From Hyphomicrobiales bacterium (lineage in GTDB: Bacteria; Pseudomonadota; Alphaproteobacteria; Rhizobiales; Aestuariivirgaceae), in assembly GCA_016710435.1 (NCBI GenBank), contig JADJVV010000008.1, positions 1-46,301 of the forward strand: DNA of 46,301 nt, read 5' to 3'. The translations under genes were made by a program, and so were the position numbers. The notes under the pieces were generated by a model. It was not told the DNA's origin, searched no databases, and saw nothing but the letters and a program-made list of their open reading frames with translations. Positions 20,153-27,990 of this stretch are shown here, one piece after another (position 1 is the first letter of the stretch; each line of letters begins with the position of its first letter).

Positions 20153-21172
20153 ATGGCAACTCTATCAACTGGTCAGCTCACCCTGGCCGATGTTTCGAAG
20201 CGCATGATGCCCGACGGTTCGGTTGATCCGATCGCCGAACTGCTCTCGCAAACCAACGACTGCCTGGAAGACCCGGTATTCGTCGAATCCAATCAACCGA
20301 CCTCGCATATCGTCACGATCCGCACCGGCTTGCCGGCGGTCTACTGGCGTCAGTACAACGCCGGGGTTCCTCCGAGCAAGTCCACCACGGCGCAGATCAC
20401 CGAGCCGTGTGCGATGATGGAAGCGCGCAGCCACATCGATGCCAAGCTGCTGCAACTCAACGGCAACAGCGCAGCGTTCCGGCTCTCCGAAGATTCCCCG
20501 TTCCTCGAGTCGATGGCGCAGGAGATGACGGACAAGCTCTTCAACGGCAACGTCGCGGTCGATCCGAAAACCTTCTCAGGTCTGTCGACACGGTACAGTT
20601 CTACCTCGGCCGGCAACGGTAACAACGTCATCCTGGCAGGCGGCTCGGGCTCGGACAACGCCTCAATGTATCTCGTGGTGTGGGGCGAGCAAACCGTGTT
20701 CAGCACCTATCCGAAGGGGTCGAAAGCTGGCCTCACAAGCAAAGACCTTGGGGAAGAATCGGTGCAGGATGCCGCCGGCAACTGGTATCAGGCGGCACGC
20801 TCGCTCTACCAGTGGGATTGCGGACTGGTTGTCAAGGACTGGCGGTATGCGGTACGCATCGCCAACATCGACGTGTCAGACTGGATCGGGGTGACGGGTA
20901 CGCAGGCGCTGACCGCGGCCACCAACCTGGTCAAGCTGATGACCAAGGCAATGGCGCGCATTCCGAATATGAACATGGGCCGCGCGGCCTTTTACGCGAA
21001 TCGATCTATCGCTGAGGGCCTGATGATTCAGTCGCTGGACCGTTCGCAGAATGTGCTTTCGGTGCAGCCGGCGCTCAATCAGTTCGGCCAGTCAATCATG
21101 ACCCTGAAGTTCCAAGGGGTTCCGATCCGCATCGTCGACAAACTCGGCATCGCCGAGACTGCCGTTTCTTAA
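20153..21172 (+). CDS. Major capsid protein, epsilon15 gp7 / BPP-1 type
   Basis: 339 aa; ATG 20153 follows GAGGTAACG. The sequence (QLTLADVSKRMMPDGSVDPI, VYWRQYNAGVPPSKSTTAQI, LYQWDCGLVVKDWRYAVRIA, PNMNMGRAAFYANRSI) and length are those of epsilon15-like major capsid proteins with the HK97 fold. It forms the T=7 shell. The cement-protein gene follows directly. Confidence 0.9.
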   Translation: MATLSTGQLTLADVSKRMMPDGSVDPIAELLSQTNDCLEDPVFVESNQPTSHIVTIRTGLPAVYWRQYNAGVPPSKSTTAQITEPCAMMEARSHIDAKLLQLNGNSAAFRLSEDSPFLESMAQEMTDKLFNGNVAVDPKTFSGLSTRYSSTSAGNGNNVILAGGSGSDNASMYLVVWGEQTVFSTYPKGSKAGLTSKDLGEESVQDAAGNWYQAARSLYQWDCGLVVKDWRYAVRIANIDVSDWIGVTGTQALTAATNLVKLMTKAMARIPNMNMGRAAFYANRSIAEGLMIQSLDRSQNVLSVQPALNQFGQSIMTLKFQGVPIRIVDKLGIAETAVS

Positions 21173-21184
21173 GGAGCCGCCACC

Positions 21185-21637
21185 ATGATGACCGATGCAC
21201 TACTGCAACTCTCGGCCGCGCAAGCCGTCACCGCTTCAGCGGTATCGACCAACACCATCGACCTCGGCACGGCGCGCGATATCGGGCCGGGCCGGCAGCT
21301 CTATGCTGTGATCACCGTCGACGAGACGGCAACCGCGGCCGGTGCGGCGACGGTGGATTTCCAACTCATCACCTCGGCTGCTGCCGCGCTCAGCTCGCCG
21401 ACGATCATCGGCGCGACGAGTCCGATCGGCAAGGCCGAACTGACCGCCGGCCGCAAGCCGATCGTCATCCCGATCCCGTCTGCAAATCTCAATGCGCAAC
21501 CAATCGGCCAGCGCTATTTCGGCCTGCAATTCACGGTCGCAACTGGTCCGCTTACCGCTGGCAAGTTCACCGTCAACATCACCGATAGCGACGTGAGCGT
21601 AGGCAAGTACTACGCGAGCGGCTTCACTGTCGCCTGA
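21185..21637 (+). CDS. Bbp16-like capsid cement protein
   Basis: 150 aa, ATG 21185 after AAGGAGCC. Beta-rich with SAVSTNTIDLGTARDIGPGR, QLYAVITVDETATAAGAATV, RYFGLQFTVATGPLTAGKFT. This matches the Bbp16 cement family, equivalent to the decorating or staple proteins (gp10 in epsilon15) that lock capsid capsomers. Confidence 0.85.
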   Translation: MMTDALLQLSAAQAVTASAVSTNTIDLGTARDIGPGRQLYAVITVDETATAAGAATVDFQLITSAAAALSSPTIIGATSPIGKAELTAGRKPIVIPIPSANLNAQPIGQRYFGLQFTVATGPLTAGKFTVNITDSDVSVGKYYASGFTVA

Positions 21638-21642
21638 CCGTC

Positions 21643-21831
21643 ATGGCTAAATACCGAGCCCTGCGCGAGACGCTCATTTCTCACCTGTGCCGCAAGGTGC
21701 AGGAGGGGGAAGAGTTCGAGGCCGAGTTCCCAGAAGGGACGAAGCTGTCTGACAACATCGAGCTAGTTATTCCGTCAGAAGAGCCGGACTCTCTGGATAC
21801 CGGCCAGGGCGGGAAGCTCAAGAGGCGATGA
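21643..21831 (+). CDS. Small head-region protein, 62 aa
   Basis: ATG 21643 is 5 nt after the preceding stop. The product (MAKYRALRETLISHLCRKVQ...) is acidic with a basic C-terminal GKLKRR. Short proteins of this look are common behind capsid genes in this phage group. Function unknown. A clear terminator follows. Confidence 0.6.
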   Translation: MAKYRALRETLISHLCRKVQEGEEFEAEFPEGTKLSDNIELVIPSEEPDSLDTGQGGKLKRR

Positions 21832-21847
21832 TTAGGCGATGATTCAG

Positions 21848-21880
21848 CGGAGTGGTGGCGAAGGCTCCCACTCCGTTTTT
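21848..21880 (+). terminator. Rho-independent terminator after the capsid genes
   Basis: CGGAGTGG (21848-21855) and CCACTCCG (21868-21875) form an 8-bp stem with a 12-nt loop, followed by TTTTT. It separates packaging and capsid genes from the tail genes, possibly lowering expression of the latter relative to capsid. Confidence 0.85.
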
Positions 21881-21897
21881 CCACAGGAGGAGACCGT

Positions 21898-22254
21898 ATG
21901 GCGACAATCGCATCCAGCAGTCTAGACCCGCGTCCGCCAAGCCATACATGGTCTGGGTGTCGCTGGCTGGCAATCACCGAGGCCGACACCGGCGCGGCGT
22001 TCGAACTCTCTCGCTTTGCTGACCGTTCTGTCCAGGTGTTCGGCACCTTCGGCGCGGGCGGCACGCTGCTAATCGAGGGCAGTAATGACGGCGGCACGAC
22101 ATGGGCAACGCTAAAAGACGTGTTCGGCGTTGCGCTGCAATTCACCTCCGCCGACATCCTGACCATTGGCCCGATCGTCCGCCACATTCGCCCGCGGGTT
22201 TCCGCAGGAACCGGTGTGTCGCTGAACGTGTATCTGGTCGAAGGCACCCGTTAG
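21898..22254 (+). CDS. Hypothetical virion protein, 118 aa
   Basis: ATG 21898 follows the strong site CAGGAGGAGACCG. The beta-rich product (SVQVFGTFGAGGTLLIEGSN, DGGTTWATLKD, GVSLNVYLVEGTR) resembles small head-decoration or head-completion proteins. No firm family. Confidence 0.6.
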   Translation: MATIASSSLDPRPPSHTWSGCRWLAITEADTGAAFELSRFADRSVQVFGTFGAGGTLLIEGSNDGGTTWATLKDVFGVALQFTSADILTIGPIVRHIRPRVSAGTGVSLNVYLVEGTR

Positions 22255-22272
22255 AATACAAGGAGCAAGAGC

Positions 22273-22704
22273 ATGGCTTCCCCAGTTAAGTACTACGATT
22301 ACATAGAGCAGGTCAACAAAGGCGTTCACGTGTGGGGAACCCACACCTTTAAGATCGCCCTTGGAAACACCGGACTGACCCAAACGCATACCGTGCTCGC
22401 CGACGTGACGCAGATTGCCACGGGCGGCGGCTACACGGGCGGCGCTGGCGGGGGGCTGACCCTTGATTCCGTGACGTTGAGTGAGACGACGGGCACGGCA
22501 AAAGTAGTCATTGCCGACGAGGTGCTCACTGCAACCGGCGCAGTCGCCACGTTCCGCTACCTGCACTACTACAACGACACGGCCACCTCTCCGGCTGATG
22601 CGCTGGTGCTCGGGTATGACCACGGATCGGCGGTTACGCTTGCGAACACCGAGACTTTTACGGCCGATCACGACGCCACGAATGGGCTCTGGCAATCCGC
22701 ATGA
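22273..22704 (+). CDS. Hypothetical virion protein, 143 aa
   Basis: ATG 22273 follows AAGGAGCAAGAGC. It begins MASPVKYYDYIEQVNKGVHV and contains FKIALGNTGLTQTHTVLADV, VATFRYLHYYNDTATSPADA. These features occur in phage proteins lying between head and tail genes. Probably structural, unproven. Confidence 0.65.
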   Translation: MASPVKYYDYIEQVNKGVHVWGTHTFKIALGNTGLTQTHTVLADVTQIATGGGYTGGAGGGLTLDSVTLSETTGTAKVVIADEVLTATGAVATFRYLHYYNDTATSPADALVLGYDHGSAVTLANTETFTADHDATNGLWQSA

Positions 22705-22955
22705 CCGTCCAGGTTATGTACGGCGAGATTACCGCCAGGCTCTTCAACCGAGTTGTGCGGCAGGTCATGACCAACGGGCATCTGCTAAAGGTCACGACTG
22801 CCGACAACAACGAAGTGACCATAGCCTGGGTCGATGGCGAAGGACGCCAACTCAAGGGCCGTCCGGTTGTCATACAGTCAGGAGCGCGCATCAAGTGCGA
22901 AGGCATAAATGATGTGCTGTATTTACCGCAGATCAGAACTAAAGGTGAGGCGTGA
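22701..22955 (+). CDS. Hypothetical protein, 84 aa
   Basis: ATGA overlap with the preceding gene. Basic, beta-rich product (MTVQVMYGEITARLFNRVVR, GRQLKGRPVVIQSGARIKCE). Overlaps the next gene as GTGA. Function unknown; perhaps a small morphogenesis factor. Confidence 0.6.
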   Translation: MTVQVMYGEITARLFNRVVRQVMTNGHLLKVTTADNNEVTIAWVDGEGRQLKGRPVVIQSGARIKCEGINDVLYLPQIRTKGEA

Positions 22956-23221
22956 AGATCGCCTACACCGCGACAGTCGAGCAGTTGATCGAGGCAGGGT
23001 TGTCGCCGCGTATCATTGAACTTGCAAAGCAACCGTTTATGCGGCCAGGGGGGATTGATTTTGATATCCCCTACGCGATGGCGGTATTGGACGCCCGTGA
23101 AAAGGTTGATCTTTATGCGCTACACATAAACAACCCTGGCAAGAACGTATGTTTCCCGCCTATTCCTGGCAAAGCCACGATGGGACTAGTTGTCGACCAA
23201 CCTACACGAGGTGAAGCATGA
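22952..23221 (+). CDS. Hypothetical protein, 89 aa
   Basis: The GTG start overlaps the preceding stop (GTGA). The product begins MKIAYTATVEQLIEAGLSPR and includes PFMRPGGIDFDIPYAMAVLD. No domain recognised; next start overlaps by ATGA. Confidence 0.6.
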   Translation: MKIAYTATVEQLIEAGLSPRIIELAKQPFMRPGGIDFDIPYAMAVLDAREKVDLYALHINNPGKNVCFPPIPGKATMGLVVDQPTRGEA

Positions 23222-23538
23222 AACCGCAAGCAATGACAATTGAATCCGTGGCTGCGCAGGATGCCGCAGTCAATGCAATGACGTGGAGCGACATGGTGGC
23301 GCGCTACGATCTACTCAACGCCGTTGTAGAGGCGACCTACGTGAAGACCGCCCCGATCCAGGCGAAACTCGACGCGGAGAACGCAAGGGCAGAAGCGGCG
23401 CGCATCAGTGCGACGGAGCTGGCAGACCAGATCGAAAATATCTGGGGCGCAGACTGGATCTCGACGAAGCGTGAGATTGGCCTGATCGCCAATCGCATGG
23501 CTGTCGCGAAGAAGCTCAATCTCGCTCCGGTCGCGTGA
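23218..23538 (+). CDS. Hypothetical helical protein, 106 aa
   Basis: ATGA overlap at the start. All-helical product (MTWSDMVARYDLLNAVVEAT, KLDAENARAEAARISATELA) with coiled-coil character. It could be a tail-assembly factor. The stop TGA overlaps the ATG of the next gene. Confidence 0.55.
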   Translation: MKPQAMTIESVAAQDAAVNAMTWSDMVARYDLLNAVVEATYVKTAPIQAKLDAENARAEAARISATELADQIENIWGADWISTKREIGLIANRMAVAKKLNLAPVA

Positions 23539-25838
23539 TGTTCGATCGCCTGTTGTGGAGCGGTGCGGCGAGCGCGATCTATACTCTCGCCGCCGTTGTG
23601 CTGTTCGCCGTGTGCGGGAGCGTGCATGCTACGACGTTTCTTGCGTGGACGGCCGACTGCACGCACCCATGCACCAACTCGGCGACGGGGACAAAGGCCC
23701 CTCCCAGCGGGGGGTCGAGCGACAACTTTACCCTCTCCAATGGGGCACCCGGCACCTCCATCTCGACCAGCATCAAGCATTCCGGCAGCGGATCGCTCAA
23801 AACGGTTGCCGTAGGCAATGACGGCGGGAACCAGCCTGAAGGCGCAGAACCCCTCTATCAAGGGCTGTTTGGAAACTACTTCCCCGGCACATTCTCTGGA
23901 TCGACCCGATATTACCGATGGTGGATGCGGATAGAGTCTGGCTGGTCGTGGGGAAATTCCGGTGTCGGCGACCCGGTTATTAAGGTGATTCGAGAATCCA
24001 CCCCGACTGGGCAATGGTTCACGGTGCTCATGACACCGAGTGGTTTCCAATTCGACGACTGCGATAGCGATGGGGTGGGCGGATCGCACGCGGGAGAATG
24101 CTACAACAATACCGGGGCGCACGGTTCATCTGCTGCCTCAGGTATCAATGTCTCCTATACACACCCGACAGACAGCACGTGGCGTGAGTACATCCTAAAG
24201 ATAAAAGAGCCGTCTTCGTTTAGCTGCACGCCGGGTGCTGGCTGCGATTCGGAGTTCACGCTTTACATCAACGGCACGCAGGTAAGCACAAACACCGGCT
24301 GGAAGATTGTGCCGGATGCGGGAACTGCTGACGCAGCGGGATTCCACTTCCCCGGAACGGCTGGTCCATACTTTCAGATTCGATCGTCGGTCGCCGCTGG
24401 CGGGACGTTCTACTGGGACGACTTTTCGGTTGATGATACTTTCAACTCTATAGCGGGAGGTGGCGACACTACCGCGCCGACCGTTCCCGCTAGCCTATCC
24501 TGCCCTTCCTCGACTACCACGGGGATTACCTGCACATGGTCTGCATCGACAGACGCGGTGGGCGTCACGAGCTACCCGCTTGAACGCCGCTCACTCCCAG
24601 ATGGCGGGGCATGGACGCAGATCGCCGCGCCTGCAGGAACGAGCTACGCCGACACGGTACCGGCTATGACTCGCTACGAGTATCGCGTCAGCGCGAAGGA
24701 TGCAGCGGGGAATCAGTCTGCGCCCAGCACCTCTGTGACCGCCACCTCGCACCTCAACCTGGCGTTCGGCTACGGAGTCAATCTTCCGCTCGAGTTCCGC
24801 GACGGCACTTGGGACGCGGGGCAGCGTGAAGCGGCGCTTGATGCGATCGAGTTTATGTGCGGCACTTCTTGCTGGGTGCGTATGGATGTCACGCATTCGA
24901 CGGTTGAGGCGACGCAAGGCGTCTATGACTGGTCGAGTTACGACACGCGCATCGCTGAGATCAACGCGCACGGTTTTCAGAAGATGCTGATGCTCGGGTA
25001 CTCGCCAGCATGGAATCGTGACGGCGCCTGCTCGACCAGCAACGCGATGCCGGTCAGTGGCGCGGCATTCGGGGCTTTCGTCGGCGCGGCGGTTGCTCGA
25101 TTCACCCCGGATGCCGTCGAGTTCTGGAATGAGCCGAATGCGATCAATTTCTCCTGTCCTTCGGTATCGGCGTCGAATTACTACACGAAAGTGTTGGAGC
25201 CAGGCTACAACGCCGCGAAAGCCGCACGCCCGGCAACAGCGGTGATATTAGGTGGAACCGGACCTGCGACCGACGTTGGCTGTACTGGCACGACTCCGAA
25301 TGTCACTTGTACAACCTCGCGTACCTCGATTGGCTGGCTCACCGATCTATATGGCATTGCGACGGTAAAAGAGCACTGGGACGGTATCGGGTTCCACCCA
25401 TACACCAACAGCACGCAGCCGCCCGGCACCGCCTACACCACGGGCCTCGGGACAGGCTGGATGCAAATGGAGCAGCGCACTGAGGGCAGTGGCAGCTTGC
25501 GAACGCTAATGACCAATAACGCGCAGTCTGCGTTGAAGATCGTTACTACAGAGTGGGGTATTCCGACCAGCGGATCGGGCAATATGGGCAGTGTCAGCGT
25601 CACCTCGCAGGCCAATGACTGGGTGAAGCAGGGCTTCGGCATCCTTGCTGGTAAGTCGTGGGCGGGACCGTCAGTATGGTACGTGCTGACTGACCGCTGC
25701 GCTACAACAGCGAACGAAGAGTGCTGGTTCGGCCTCTTGCAACAAGACCTCGTGACTAAAAAGCGTTCCTTCGGTGCGTTCAAAGCACTCGCCAATCCGC
25801 TGGCTGCGCCAGGCAGAGACAAATTCAGGCCGCGCTAA
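23538..25838 (+). CDS. Predicted secreted glycoside hydrolase, clan GH-A, with lectin-like and FnIII domains
   Basis: 766 aa. Residues 1-31 form a Sec signal peptide: positive start, hydrophobic TLAAVVLFAVC, and a VHA cleavage site. Residues about 35-300 are a Ser/Gly-rich beta domain of the concanavalin/polysaccharide-lyase kind (YRWWMRIESGW, YILKIKEP, FYWDDFSVDD). Residues about 309-407 are a fibronectin III domain (APTVPASL, RYEYRVSAKDAAGNQSAP). The rest is a (beta/alpha)8 glycosidase: acid/base in FWNEPN (E532) and nucleophile in TTEWGIP (E672), GH39/GH5-like. A signal peptide on a gene inside a phage tail operon is odd. It may be a capsule-degrading enzyme released by lysogens or infected cells, or a depolymerase of the virion. 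Confidence 0.75.
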   Translation: MFDRLLWSGAASAIYTLAAVVLFAVCGSVHATTFLAWTADCTHPCTNSATGTKAPPSGGSSDNFTLSNGAPGTSISTSIKHSGSGSLKTVAVGNDGGNQPEGAEPLYQGLFGNYFPGTFSGSTRYYRWWMRIESGWSWGNSGVGDPVIKVIRESTPTGQWFTVLMTPSGFQFDDCDSDGVGGSHAGECYNNTGAHGSSAASGINVSYTHPTDSTWREYILKIKEPSSFSCTPGAGCDSEFTLYINGTQVSTNTGWKIVPDAGTADAAGFHFPGTAGPYFQIRSSVAAGGTFYWDDFSVDDTFNSIAGGGDTTAPTVPASLSCPSSTTTGITCTWSASTDAVGVTSYPLERRSLPDGGAWTQIAAPAGTSYADTVPAMTRYEYRVSAKDAAGNQSAPSTSVTATSHLNLAFGYGVNLPLEFRDGTWDAGQREAALDAIEFMCGTSCWVRMDVTHSTVEATQGVYDWSSYDTRIAEINAHGFQKMLMLGYSPAWNRDGACSTSNAMPVSGAAFGAFVGAAVARFTPDAVEFWNEPNAINFSCPSVSASNYYTKVLEPGYNAAKAARPATAVILGGTGPATDVGCTGTTPNVTCTTSRTSIGWLTDLYGIATVKEHWDGIGFHPYTNSTQPPGTAYTTGLGTGWMQMEQRTEGSGSLRTLMTNNAQSALKIVTTEWGIPTSGSGNMGSVSVTSQANDWVKQGFGILAGKSWAGPSVWYVLTDRCATTANEECWFGLLQQDLVTKKRSFGAFKALANPLAAPGRDKFRPR

Positions 25839-27347
25839 ATGGCAATCAATCCCGTACAAGGCGGCTCAAATCAGGATTTCACCGGAGCATCAATTGCCTC
25901 GCTGCAGCTTACATTTGGCACTCCGGTTGCCGCGAATAGTCTGGTTTGTGGTCATGGGACATTTGGCCCGACAACGCACGTTCCGCTAGTCAATGACAAT
26001 CAAAGTAATTCTTATACCGTTGTATTAACTAACGGAGCTGATGCCACAAATAACCAAGCGGGGTTTCTATTCTACAAAGAAGGCATTTCCAATGCTCCGA
26101 CAACGTTCACGCTAACCTTCGTGGGAGGTCTGTCTCCGAACTATGTAGAGCTTACGGTAGAAGAATTCTCTGGCGTTGCAACGAGTTCGGCAGCAACAGG
26201 CACGTTTGGGATGAACGTGCAGAATTCTCCAGGAACCGGGACGAACGCAGTCACATCTCCCAGCATCACTCCTGCCGTCGACGGATGCCTGATCTACGGG
26301 TTCACACAGAATGACGGCGGGTCGACGCTGGCCTCGGCTGGCACTGGCTATACGAGCGGCGTATCGAATGCCACTGCTGCATGCCGCAGCGAGTACAAGG
26401 TACAGACAACGGCTGCGGCCGTAGCTGCCACCTTCACCGTTGCGGCGAACGAATCACACATTACCGGCGTCATGGCGTTCAAGCCAGCGGCAGGTGGAGG
26501 CGGAAGCGCGACCACAGTTGCAGCGCAAGCGAGTTACGCCTTCACCCCACAGTCGGTCGGAACGTCGTGGGGACATGTGACGCCAATTGCCCAGGCATCA
26601 TATGCTTTTACCCCGCAGAATGTTGGAACAAGCCAAGGCGGAAACAAAACTACCGTCATTGCGCAAGCGACGTACAGCTTCACGCCACAGCCAGTCGGAA
26701 CAGCACGCACCCGCACGGTCGATGTCACATACCTTTCGGTTCCTGGCAATGAGGGGTACCGCATCGAGTGGGACAGCAACTCGGGTGAGCCGTATGCCAA
26801 CAGCGCCGAAGTCGCAACGGATGTCCTGACCTACGCGATAACCGGACTTGCAGAGCGCACGACGTACTACTGGCGCGTTGCTGCACTCGTTGCTGGTGAG
26901 CCGCAAACGTGGTCGAACGAGGAAGTCTTCACGACCAGCATCGATCCAATGGTGGCCGATGCGGCGAGCTACACATTTACACCTCAGGATGTTGGGCTGA
27001 TCGGCGGGTTCAATATCGCATCCGCACAGGCAAGTTATGCCTTCACCCCGCAGCCGATTGGAACGAGCAAAGGCGGAAACCAGACGACTTCCGCCAACTC
27101 GGCGAGCTACGCCTTCACCCCGCAGAATGTCGGGACAGCGAAGAGCAATGTTTATTCAGACACGATAGATCAAGCTTCATACGTTTTCACACCGCAAAAT
27201 GTCGCAACTAGCCGTACCGTGGTGAGCACATTGGCCGCGAACAGTGCCAGCTATGCGTGGACGCCGCGAAGCGTCGGCACGAGCACGACCGGCACGGAAG
27301 ACCGACGGGCAGGCTTTATCACCACGCGGCGTAGACGGAGAGCATAA
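25839..27347 (+). CDS. Repeat-rich virion surface protein with FnIII domain
   Basis: 502 aa; ATG directly follows the preceding TAA. Residues about 1-225 form a beta-rich domain (AFKPAAGGGG at its end, FTLTFVGGLSPNYVELTVEE inside). Then come eight copies of a 15-residue motif close to AQASYAFTPQNVGTS (three at about 229-290, five after 370), separated by a FnIII domain (VDVTYLSVPGNEGYRIEWDS, TTYYWRVAALVAGEPQTW). The C-terminus is Arg-rich (TTRRRRRA). Probably a surface-exposed fibre or adhesin-like accessory, possibly working with the glycosidase before it. Copies differ by single residues, suggesting expansion. Confidence 0.7.
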   Translation: MAINPVQGGSNQDFTGASIASLQLTFGTPVAANSLVCGHGTFGPTTHVPLVNDNQSNSYTVVLTNGADATNNQAGFLFYKEGISNAPTTFTLTFVGGLSPNYVELTVEEFSGVATSSAATGTFGMNVQNSPGTGTNAVTSPSITPAVDGCLIYGFTQNDGGSTLASAGTGYTSGVSNATAACRSEYKVQTTAAAVAATFTVAANESHITGVMAFKPAAGGGGSATTVAAQASYAFTPQSVGTSWGHVTPIAQASYAFTPQNVGTSQGGNKTTVIAQATYSFTPQPVGTARTRTVDVTYLSVPGNEGYRIEWDSNSGEPYANSAEVATDVLTYAITGLAERTTYYWRVAALVAGEPQTWSNEEVFTTSIDPMVADAASYTFTPQDVGLIGGFNIASAQASYAFTPQPIGTSKGGNQTTSANSASYAFTPQNVGTAKSNVYSDTIDQASYVFTPQNVATSRTVVSTLAANSASYAWTPRSVGTSTTGTEDRRAGFITTRRRRRA

Positions 27348-27989
27348 ATGTCATCGGATGTCGATATATGCAACCTCGCGCTCTCTCATCTTGGCGACGA
27401 GGCCGAAGTTACCTCGATAGCACCGCCGGATGGAAGCGCACAGGCAGCGCACTGCGCAGTGTTCTATCCGATCGCCCGTGATGCCATCTTGCAGACCCCG
27501 TGGAGCTTCAACACGTCTCGCGCGGTCCTGTCCAAATTGGTCGAAGCGCCAGCCTTCGGCTGGGCCTACGCTTACAGCGTGCCGGCCAACTGCCTGGCCG
27601 TCATCGCCGTCCATGATTCTGGCGTATCTGATGACGAGCAGCCGCGCGAGTTCGTCAGCGAGACATTGCCGGGCGGAGAGGCCTGCATTTTCACCAACGT
27701 GAATGACGCTGTCTGCCGCTATTCGCGGCGCATCACCGATAGCGCAAAGCTTCCGCCGCATGTCGTGGTGGCTCTTTCCTGGCTGCTCGCCTCCTATCTT
27801 GCCGGGCCGATTATCAAAGGTGATTCCGGGCGTAAAGCGGCGCTCGATTCGCACAAGCAGTTCCTCGATTGGTTCGGCCGCGCCATGATCTCCGATGCGG
27901 CGCAAAACAGGATTCGCCCGGAACATCTTCCGCCGTGGCTGCGCGATCGGACGATGACTCCAACGTCAGAGTCAACCTGGATTCGTTGA
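27348..27989 (+). CDS. Tail tubular protein A-like (T7 gp11-type)
   Basis: 213 aa; ATG follows GGAGAGC and the preceding TAA. MSSDVDICNLALSHLGDEAE, ILQTPWSFNTSRAVL, YSVPANCLAVIAVHDSG and a C-terminal HVVVALSWLLASYLAGPIIK match the gp11-like/P22 gp4-like adaptor family. It attaches below the portal and begins the short tail tube. Confidence 0.85.
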   Translation: MSSDVDICNLALSHLGDEAEVTSIAPPDGSAQAAHCAVFYPIARDAILQTPWSFNTSRAVLSKLVEAPAFGWAYAYSVPANCLAVIAVHDSGVSDDEQPREFVSETLPGGEACIFTNVNDAVCRYSRRITDSAKLPPHVVVALSWLLASYLAGPIIKGDSGRKAALDSHKQFLDWFGRAMISDAAQNRIRPEHLPPWLRDRTMTPTSESTWIR

Positions 27990-27990
27990 C

